The notes below the pieces were generated by a model. The model had not been told where the DNA came from. It saw only the letters and a list, made by a program, of their open reading frames with translations, and ran no database searches. A DNA stretch of 40,520 nt from Desulfuromonas sp. (GTDB lineage: Bacteria; Desulfobacterota; Desulfuromonadia; Desulfuromonadales; BM501). The position numbers were made by a program, and so were the translations under genes. The DNA is taken from NCBI RefSeq assembly GCF_002868845.1, contig NZ_PKUB01000022.1, forward strand, positions 51,407 to 91,926, written 5' to 3'. Below, in pieces: positions 24,436-31,650 of this stretch (positions within the stretch are counted from its first letter, which is position 1; each line of letters begins with the position of its first letter).

Positions 24436-26244
24436 CTACTGTTGGGAGACCTTTTTGAGTTGTTTGCGGCAAAGAGCGTTTTCCAGAACCAGTCCCGCAT
24501 GAGACGCGAGGATCTCCAGGTCCGGCCCCGGAAAGGGTGAAGGCGCGTTCTGCCCGGAGTCCCCATAGATGAGGGCGACGGGCTTGCCATGGATCTTCAA
24601 CGCCAGAAGGAGGGCCTCCGAATGCCGGGGCGGTCCGATGGCTTCAAATAGAGGTCTCGTGAACTGGTTGTCGACAATTTCCCCGAAAAACAGGCCCCCG
24701 GTCTCGACCAGGCGGAGAGCGGCCTTCGAGCCTGTCAGGGGGATTCTCAGATCAAGGGAATTGGATTTGCCTTTGCCGGCCTCTCCTCCGACCCCGATCA
24801 CCTTCTCGGCGAGCAGTTCGTTTCTGCCGACAATGAAAGTGATCGCCCGCTCGAACGTCTCTGCCGCACGCCGAAGAAGCACGAAGGAGATCTCCGAAGC
24901 ATCTTTGAGGCCCCGGAGTGATTCGACAGCGCCCAGCAGTTCGGTGCCGGCCTGCCCGTTCTTCGGTTCGGACGGCCTTTTTAAATAGGCATGGAAAGCC
25001 TCAAGGAACTCAATGGTGTCCTCGGCGAATGCTTCGTCTTTTTCACCTCTGGCGGGCCTGGGAATCACCGCTGCAATGCCATCGCGATAGGCTTGCAGGG
25101 AGGATCGGAGATCGTCCGGAGGGGCGAATCGAACGATGGGGGACTCTGGGAATATCTCTGCGAGCTGGGTCTGAAGGGCGGCTCTTTTCCCCTGGGATAA
25201 AGCATCCTTCGCCTCGAGGGGCCCATCGAAAACGAGAAGGGGCACGGCGCCGGCTGGCAGAGACCGGTCCAAAGCGGGGGTCAGGTCCAGTTCATCGCCG
25301 ATGAGAGTAACGCCGATACCCTCGTGCCTGCAGATCGTTTCGGCGGCATGGCCCAAGAATTCGTCTTCGGTGACGAGGATGAGGGGGCGGGTCCGTGGTC
25401 CCTTCATGGCTCTGCCGGCGCCGGTGGCCACTTCGGGGAACCCCTCCAAAAAGGATACGAGTTTCTGCTGATCGCCGACGGCGAGGCCTTCGAGGGCCTT
25501 GCTCACTTTGGTGGCATGGCCTTCTGCCGGGTCGAGACCTCCGAGGCTGGAAAACACATCCGGAATTTTCTGCTCCAGCAGGTCGAGGTCTGCCAGACCG
25601 AGGTCGACGGCAGAGAGCGAAGGATCGGCATCTTCCTGGTCTTCGTTGCCACCCTCGGGAAGGAGGGGCTCGTCCGCTTCCTCAAAGGCGTCTTCGATGT
25701 AAAAATCTTCGTCACCGATTTCGCCGTCCCGTTTCTTCTCGTCGTAGATTCGCAGGGCATCCATTAATACCCTCTGGGTGTCCAGATTGAAATCCTGGTC
25801 AAACTTCGCAGGGTAATATTCATATTCGTCGGATGCTTTTATCGAATCGACATCGAGGATGAACGTCCCGCTTTTCCATGTCAGTATTTCGACGACGGTC
25901 ATCTCGATCAGGTATTCGAGGCCCTTGTATCCATCATCCCTGTCGATTTGACCGTCTTCAATCAAAGTCGCTATGAGAGGTTTTTTATTCTTCCCGGCAG
26001 CCTTTTGAGCCGCGAGCGCTTTTCTCAGTACTTCGGTGGTGATGAACTCCATTTCGACAAGGATTTGGCCGATGCGGATATTGTTCTTGGAATGATTGGC
26101 GCTGACGATGAAGCCGTCCCTGAAAACGAGCTGACTTTCCCCCTTGCCACTTTTGACGCAAAGGGTGCCCGACTTCCTGGTCGAATGCAGCAGTTGAACG
26201 ACGTCAACAATGGGCAGGTGCTCCAGGTCGCCAGTAAAGGACAT
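24436..26244 (-). CDS. DUF4388/PATAN-domain regulatory protein
   Basis: Protein of 602 residues. Residues 1-115 form a DUF4388 (PATAN) domain (MSFTGDLEHLPIVDVVQLLH, SGTLCVKSGKGESQLVFRDG), followed by an IGQILVEMEFITTEVLRKAL segment. An acidic linker (about 180-270) leads to a receiver-like part (about 300-420; ILVTEDEFL, then LLVFDG), which looks degenerate. A GAF-like C-terminal part (about 460-595) ends in LEILASHAGLVLENAL. PATAN domains occur in response regulators, some tied to pili and motility; the neighbour here is pilT. The ATG at 26244 is preferred because MSFTGDLEHLP is the domain start and GAGGAT precedes it. The signal it senses is unknown. Confidence 0.82.
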   Translation of the reverse strand: MSFTGDLEHLPIVDVVQLLHSTRKSGTLCVKSGKGESQLVFRDGFIVSANHSKNNIRIGQILVEMEFITTEVLRKALAAQKAAGKNKKPLIATLIEDGQIDRDDGYKGLEYLIEMTVVEILTWKSGTFILDVDSIKASDEYEYYPAKFDQDFNLDTQRVLMDALRIYDEKKRDGEIGDEDFYIEDAFEEADEPLLPEGGNEDQEDADPSLSAVDLGLADLDLLEQKIPDVFSSLGGLDPAEGHATKVSKALEGLAVGDQQKLVSFLEGFPEVATGAGRAMKGPRTRPLILVTEDEFLGHAAETICRHEGIGVTLIGDELDLTPALDRSLPAGAVPLLVFDGPLEAKDALSQGKRAALQTQLAEIFPESPIVRFAPPDDLRSSLQAYRDGIAAVIPRPARGEKDEAFAEDTIEFLEAFHAYLKRPSEPKNGQAGTELLGAVESLRGLKDASEISFVLLRRAAETFERAITFIVGRNELLAEKVIGVGGEAGKGKSNSLDLRIPLTGSKAALRLVETGGLFFGEIVDNQFTRPLFEAIGPPRHSEALLLALKIHGKPVALIYGDSGQNAPSPFPGPDLEILASHAGLVLENALCRKQLKKVSQQ

Positions 26245-26310
26245 GCGTTTAGATCCTCGTTTTGAAAAGGGCTGTTTCTTGAAAAAGGCGAGAGCCGATT
26301 CCTTTGCCAC

Positions 26311-26339
26311 ATTAAACTCAAAAACGAACAAAGATTCAA
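26311..26339 (-). promoter_or_regulatory. Promoter for the PATAN gene and pilT
   Basis: On the minus strand, TTGAAT (26339-26334; 4 of 6), a 17-base spacer and TTTAAT (26316-26311; 5 of 6) lie about 70 bases upstream of the ATG at 26244. The surrounding DNA is A/T-rich for this genome. Confidence 0.55.
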
Positions 26340-26499
26340 GTACTCAAGTCGGTTGGGTGGGCTAAAAGGTTAAGGCGGGATATTCCCGGAGTGATTTTTT
26401 CCCCCTGGGGCCCCGATGATGTACTGAGGGGAGCTGGTATCCTGAAAGCCGTCAATGTTCAGCAGCGGCAAAAGATGCAGGCGCTGATCAGGGGATTGA
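26340..26499. other. Intergenic stretch without a recognised gene
   Basis: Between the PATAN-gene promoter and the tRNA terminator I see no credible open frame, only a GGGATATTCCC dyad at about 26378-26388 (read GGGA-TAT-TCCC). Confidence 0.4.
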
Positions 26500-26536
26500 A
26501 AAAGAAAAAGGCCCTACCTGACGGTCGGGCCTTTCT
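26500..26536 (-). terminator. Intrinsic terminator after tRNA-Leu
   Basis: On the minus strand AAAGGCCC (26534-26527) pairs with GGGCCTTT (26514-26507). An inner ACC/GGT stem closes a GTCA loop, and TTTTTCTTTTT follows. It lies about 30 bases beyond the CCA end and probably ends the gap-pgk-tpiA-secG-tRNA transcript. Confidence 0.88.
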
Positions 26537-26563
26537 TGATCCCCATGTTTGGGGCTTTTTAAC

Positions 26564-26650
26564 TGGTGCCGAAGGCGAGACTCGAACTCGCACGACCGTT
26601 AAGTCACCGCCCCCTCAAGACGGCGTGTCTACCAGTTCCACCACTTCGGC
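26564..26650 (-). tRNA. leuU: tRNA-Leu (anticodon GAG)
   Basis: An 87-base class II tRNA with encoded CCA. The acceptor arms GCCGAAG and CTTCGGC pair fully. The D arm region TGGTGGAACTGGTAGACA is the usual tRNA-Leu form. The anticodon loop reads CTTGAGG, giving GAG, which decodes CUC/CUU. The T arm is CGAGTTCGAGTCTCG, and the extra arm is long, as in all leucine tRNAs. It lies 68 bases downstream of secG, the same linkage as secG-leuU in E. coli. Confidence 0.96.
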
Positions 26651-26718
26651 AAAGGGAAAATATTTATACTTATTTGCTCTGCCGGTGTCAATATTAAATA
26701 CCGGCTTGTCTGGTTTTT

Positions 26719-27051
26719 TTATTCGGCGGCCGGTTTCGGCTCGGTCGGGATCGCGGCCGGAACCTCCTGAGTTGCGGGGGCCTGGGGTGCCACGGCGGTC
26801 GGCATGATGCTGCTTGAGCCGGGCTGCCCGTAGAAGTAGGCCAGCGTAAGGCTGGTGAGCATGAAGATGACTGCAGCGCTGACGGTGATTTTTCCGATGA
26901 AGCCGCGGCTGCCTGATGCCCCGAAGACGGTCTGGCTGGCCCCGGCGCCGAAGGATGCGCCGATCTCCGCGCCTTTGCCACCTTGAAGGAGCACGATGAC
27001 GATCAGGGCGATGCAAACGATAATGTGAACAGAGATCAGAAAATAAGTCAT
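26719..27051 (-). CDS. secG: Preprotein translocase subunit SecG
   Basis: Inner-membrane protein of 110 residues that assists SecYE in protein export. Two transmembrane segments are visible (about 3-22, FLISVHIIVCIALIVIVLLQ, and about 52-72, GKITVSAAVIFMLTSLTLAY). They flank the conserved LLQGGKGAEIGASFGAGASQ loop. The C-terminal 35 residues are Pro/Ala/Glu-rich and variable, as is usual. It follows tpiA in the same transcript, 83 bases downstream. Confidence 0.94.
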   Translation of the reverse strand: MTYFLISVHIIVCIALIVIVLLQGGKGAEIGASFGAGASQTVFGASGSRGFIGKITVSAAVIFMLTSLTLAYFYGQPGSSSIMPTAVAPQAPATQEVPAAIPTEPKPAAE

Positions 27052-27134
27052 GGTCCTCGCAAACTCCTCAAAAGGTATGTCGTTTTCCAGCTGAGAAATC
27101 TATCACAGTTTTTCCGGGGAGAAAAGGAAAAACA

Positions 27135-27893
27135 TCAGGCCCGCTCGAATTTGACAATCCGGGCGAAATCGTCGGCCTGCAGGCTGGCTCCGCCGACCAG
27201 GGCGCCGTCCACGTCGGGCTGGGCCATGAGGCCGTCCACGTTGCCCGGCTTGACGCTGCCGCCGTAGAGAATGCGAACTGCCTCGGCGGTTTCCTCATCG
27301 AAAAGGCCCCGGACCAGGCCGCGGATGAAGGCGTGTGCCTCGCCGGCCTGCTCGTTGCTGGCGGTCTTGCCGGTGCCGATGGCCCAGACCGGCTCGTAGG
27401 CGATGACCACGTTCTGCATGTCGGCCGCATCAAGGCCGGTGAGGCCCTCTTTGACCTGGGCGGAGAGGACGTCGTACATCTGGTCGCTCTCGCGCTCCTG
27501 AAGAGTTTCGCCGATGCAGAAGATGGCCTGCAGTCCCTCGTCCAGCAGGGCCTTGACCTTGGCGTTGACGAAGGCGCTGGTCTCTCCGAAGATTTGGCGC
27601 CGCTCCGAGTGGCCGACGATGGCGTAGGAGCAGCCGGCGTCCTTGAGGAACGGGGGGGAGACCTCCCCGGTGTAGGCGCCGCTCTTTTCCGTGTAGCAGT
27701 TCTGGGCTGCCAGCGAGATGTTGCTTCCGTCCAGTGCTTCGGCGACCTTGGTCAGGGCCGTGAAAACGGGAGCCACCACGATATCGACGCCATCGACGCC
27801 CGCCACCTGTTTCTTCAGGGCTTCTACAAGTTCAAGGGCCTCGCCGATTGTTTTCTGGAGCTTCCAGTTGCCGGCGATAAAAGGTCTGCGCAT
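27135..27893 (-). CDS. tpiA: Triosephosphate isomerase
   Basis: Enzyme of 252 residues that interconverts dihydroxyacetone phosphate and glyceraldehyde 3-phosphate. Key residues are visible: the catalytic Lys in AGNWKLQ, His in IVGHSERRQIFGE, Glu in AYEPVWAIGTGK (which also starts the flexible loop), and the phosphate-binding ILYGGSVKPGN and GALVGGASL. The frame starts MRRPFIAGNWK. It is third in the gap-pgk-tpiA-secG operon. Confidence 0.97.
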   Translation of the reverse strand: MRRPFIAGNWKLQKTIGEALELVEALKKQVAGVDGVDIVVAPVFTALTKVAEALDGSNISLAAQNCYTEKSGAYTGEVSPPFLKDAGCSYAIVGHSERRQIFGETSAFVNAKVKALLDEGLQAIFCIGETLQERESDQMYDVLSAQVKEGLTGLDAADMQNVVIAYEPVWAIGTGKTASNEQAGEAHAFIRGLVRGLFDEETAEAVRILYGGSVKPGNVDGLMAQPDVDGALVGGASLQADDFARIVKFERA

Positions 27894-27930
27894 GGGGTCA
27901 TCCTCCTTTGCGGAAAATCGGTAGGGAGAT

Positions 27931-29124
27931 CTAATCCTTGTCGGAAAGGGCGACGATACCCGGTAAGGCCTTGCCCTCCAGGAACTCGAGAGAGGCCCCT
28001 CCGCCGGTGGAGATGTGAGTCATCTTGTCGTTGAGGCCTGACTGGTTGACGGCGGCCACCGAGTCGCCCCCTCCGATAATGGAGACCCCTCGGGATTGTG
28101 CCAGGGCTTCGGCCATCGCGAACGTTCCGGTCGAGAAGGCCTTGAATTCGAAGACCCCCATGGGCCCGTTCCAGACGACCGTGGCGGCCTTTTTCAGTGC
28201 CCCGGCGTAGGTTTCCACCGTTTTGGGCCCGATGTCCAACCCCATCCAGTCGCTCGGGAAGTCGTCGTTGCCGCAGGTGCGGTGTTCGGCGTCCGCTTTG
28301 AACGCCTTCGCCACAACGTGGTCTACGGGAAGCAGAAGCTCCACGTTTTGCGCAGCGGCCTTGGCCATAAGGTCCCTGGCCAGTCCGAGCTTGTCCTCCT
28401 CCAGGAGGGATGTGCCGATGCCGTATCCCTTGGCCTTGAGGAAGGTGTAGGCCATCCCCCCTCCGATGACGAGGGTGTCGACCTTGGCGAGCAGGTTCTC
28501 GATGACCGTGATCTTGTCGCTCACCTTGGCTCCACCGAGAACGGCGACGAAGGGCCGCCTCGGGTTGGCGAGGGCCTGGCCGAGATAGCGGATCTCCTTC
28601 TCCATGAGCAGGCCAGAGAGGGCAGGGGAGAGGATGCGGGCCACCCCTTCGGTCGATGCGTGGGCCCGGTGGGCGGTGCCGAAGGCGTCGTTGACGTAGA
28701 TGTCGGCAAGTGCCGCCAGGGAGCGGCTGAAGTCCGGATCGTTCTTCTCCTCTCCGGAGTGGAAGCGGACGTTTTCCAGGAGCAGGACCTCTCCTTCGGC
28801 GAGGGAGGCGACCATGGCCTCCACCTCGGGACCGATACAGTCCTTTGCCATGGAAACAGGGCGGCCGAGGAGGGCGGAGAGGTGGGGCGCCACCGGGGCC
28901 AGGCTGTACTTGGGGTTGGCCTGGCCCTTGGGGCGGCCGAGGTGGGAGGCGAGAATCAGGCGGCCGCCCTGGTCAAGGATGGCCCTGATGGTCGGCAGGG
29001 CCGCCGCGATGCGGGTGTCGTCGGTGATCTTTCCCCCGTCGTCGAGGGGCACGTTGAAATCGACCCGGCAGAAGATCCGCTTTCCCTTGAGGTCCACGTC
29101 GTTGATGGTCATTTTTTTGAGCAT
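27931..29124 (-). CDS. pgk: Phosphoglycerate kinase
   Basis: Enzyme of 397 residues that transfers phosphate between 1,3-bisphosphoglycerate and ADP. The motifs are [66 protein letters not shown] and [10 protein letters not shown] with [13 protein letters not shown] near the C-terminus. The ATG at 29124 has GGAG eight bases upstream; ATG 29112 (MTINDVDL) is an alternative. It lies between gap and tpiA. Confidence 0.97.
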   Translation of the reverse strand: MLKKMTINDVDLKGKRIFCRVDFNVPLDDGGKITDDTRIAAALPTIRAILDQGGRLILASHLGRPKGQANPKYSLAPVAPHLSALLGRPVSMAKDCIGPEVEAMVASLAEGEVLLLENVRFHSGEEKNDPDFSRSLAALADIYVNDAFGTAHRAHASTEGVARILSPALSGLLMEKEIRYLGQALANPRRPFVAVLGGAKVSDKITVIENLLAKVDTLVIGGGMAYTFLKAKGYGIGTSLLEEDKLGLARDLMAKAAAQNVELLLPVDHVVAKAFKADAEHRTCGNDDFPSDWMGLDIGPKTVETYAGALKKAATVVWNGPMGVFEFKAFSTGTFAMAEALAQSRGVSIIGGGDSVAAVNQSGLNDKMTHISTGGGASLEFLEGKALPGIVALSDKD

Positions 29125-29203
29125 GTTCTGTCTCCGCAGCGGTTGGGAAAAAGGAAAGGGCAGGACCGTCAGATCCTGCCCCCTTGCCCGTTGAGCCGCC
29201 GGC

Positions 29204-30314
<1,111 letters not shown>

Positions 30315-30583
30315 CCCCTTTTCACATGCCGCACCGCGCGGCGGAAAATCGCCCGGAGGAGGAGGGAAGAGCAGCGTAACGGGACAAGGCGGAAGGACGC
30401 CTCAAAATGTATCGCAGACCGGGAATAATGCAACGGTAAAAACCGGCCGTTCCGGAGGACGGGTCCGGGGACGGAATGCCGACACGGCGGAAGCTGTGGA
30501 GCGGGGTTTCATGATGCAGGTCCAAGAAGAGGGACGTCAGGGAGGGGCAGGGGGATTTTCTCCCCGGAAAATGGTGTTTTCCC
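30315..30583. other. Stretch without a recognised gene
   Basis: Between the divergent gap and MBL-fold promoters I see no credible gene. Open frames exist on both strands but have biased, low-complexity translations and no ribosome sites. Confidence 0.5.
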
Positions 30584-30612
30584 TTGCAGGGCAGGGCGAA
30601 GTTCGCTATATA
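30584..30612 (+). promoter_or_regulatory. Promoter for the MBL-fold gene
   Basis: TTGCAG (30584-30589), a 17-base spacer and TATATA (30607-30612) form a plausible pair; TATAAA at 30609-30614 is a better -10 with a 19-base spacer. The start would be near 30619, about 25 bases before the gene. Confidence 0.55.
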
Positions 30613-30643
30613 AACATCGCCCGCCAAGGAGCGAGGAGGGATT

Positions 30644-31414
30644 TTGCGCGTCTGTTTACTGGCCAGCGGCAGCAAGGGAAACGCTGTCTATATCGAAACC
30701 CCCGAGAGCCGCGTCCTGATCGACGCCGGCCTGTCGGCCAGGGAGCTTTCGGCCAGGCTGGCCGGGATCGGGGTGGACGCCGCCGATCTCGACGCACTGC
30801 TGGTCACTCACGAGCACCAGGATCACTGCCGGGGCGTCGGACCGCTGGCGAGGCGTTTCGGGTTGCCCGTCTATCTTCACCCCGAGACCCGCCGTGCGCT
30901 GCCCCGCCTGGGTCGGATCGACGATTTGCGCGAATTCGAGGTCGGCTCCGAGATCGTTCTACGGGACCTTCACGTGGAGGCCTTCCCCTTGACCCACGAC
31001 GCCGCCTCCCCCGTGGGCTTCGTTCTGCAGGCCGGGGAGGGGAAGGTCGGGGTCGCCACCGACCTCGGCATCGCCACCCGGCTGGTTGCCGACCGCCTTC
31101 GGGACTGCCGGGTGCTGATTCTCGAATCGAATCACGACGAGGAGCTGCTGCGCGATGGACCCTACCCCTGGCATCTCAAGCAGCGCATCCGCGGAAACCA
31201 CGGTCATCTCTCCAACGGGGCCTCGGCCCAGCTGCTTGAAGGGCTGCTCTGGGACGGTCTGGAGGCGATCTTTTTGGCTCATCTGAGCGAGACCAACAAC
31301 GACCCCCGCCTCGCCGAAGACGCCGCCCGGGAAGTTCTGGGGGGCCAGAATCTCTGCGGACCGCAGCTGCACGTCGGCACTCAGGATCGTGTCAGCGCCT
31401 GCTTTGCGGCCTAG
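30644..31414 (+). CDS. Metallo-beta-lactamase-fold hydrolase, YycJ/WalJ-like
   Basis: Protein of 256 residues. The N-terminus VCLLASGSKGNAVYIE is typical of the YycJ/PhnP-like branch. The metal site HxHxDH is visible in THEHQDH (about residues 55-61), and further ligands are likely in FPLTHDAAS, GVATDLG, ESNHDEELL and LAHLSETNN. It may be a nuclease or phosphodiesterase; the physiological substrate is not known. The start is TTG with a strong GAGGAGGG site upstream. It has its own promoter and is followed by the purL leader. Confidence 0.87.
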   Translation: MRVCLLASGSKGNAVYIETPESRVLIDAGLSARELSARLAGIGVDAADLDALLVTHEHQDHCRGVGPLARRFGLPVYLHPETRRALPRLGRIDDLREFEVGSEIVLRDLHVEAFPLTHDAASPVGFVLQAGEGKVGVATDLGIATRLVADRLRDCRVLILESNHDEELLRDGPYPWHLKQRIRGNHGHLSNGASAQLLEGLLWDGLEAIFLAHLSETNNDPRLAEDAAREVLGGQNLCGPQLHVGTQDRVSACFAA

Positions 31415-31432
31415 GAAAACCATTTTAAAACA

Positions 31433-31616
31433 GGCCCTTTGGGGCCAACCTCTAAGGATGTCTCGAGCTGTGACCACCTATCGCGACGCATCGCAGAGCA
31501 ACCATCGTTCCGCAAACCGGGCGGCGGCAGGGTGCAATCAAGGCCGATCGAACCTCACGAGGATTGTAGAACTGGAAGCCGGGCAGGGGGAGTCGAGATA
31601 CCTGCCCTTTCTTTTT
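31433..31616 (+). promoter_or_regulatory. Candidate structured leader/attenuator of purL
   Basis: These bases between the MBL gene and purL hold several dyads: GGCCC/GGGCC (31433-31446), GCGA/TCGC (31483-31494), CCGC/GCGG (31510-31524) and CAATC/GATTG (31535-31566). A terminator closes the region. A long-range helix of AGGATGTCTCGA (31455-31466) with TCGAGATACCT (31593-31603), 11 pairs with one bulged A, would use the terminator loop and right arm, so the two are mutually exclusive. That is the layout of a riboswitch or attenuator. I could not match it to a known class; a stand-alone 6S-like RNA is also possible. Confidence 0.5.
31581..31616 (+). terminator. Intrinsic terminator 34 bases before purL
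   Basis: GGGCAGG (31581-31587) and CCTGCCC (31601-31607) form a perfect 7-bp stem with a 13-base loop, followed by TTTCTTTTT (31608-31616). Confidence 0.8.
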
Positions 31617-31650
31617 GGGAATCAACGGCAGTAACGCCGGGGAGAGAACT

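Noticed and set aside
31433-31616. ZTP (pfl) riboswitch before purL
   Set aside because: Purine context fits, but I could not find the conserved GACUGGCG-type and CCGCCUGGGC-type core sequences in the required order. Left as an unclassified leader.
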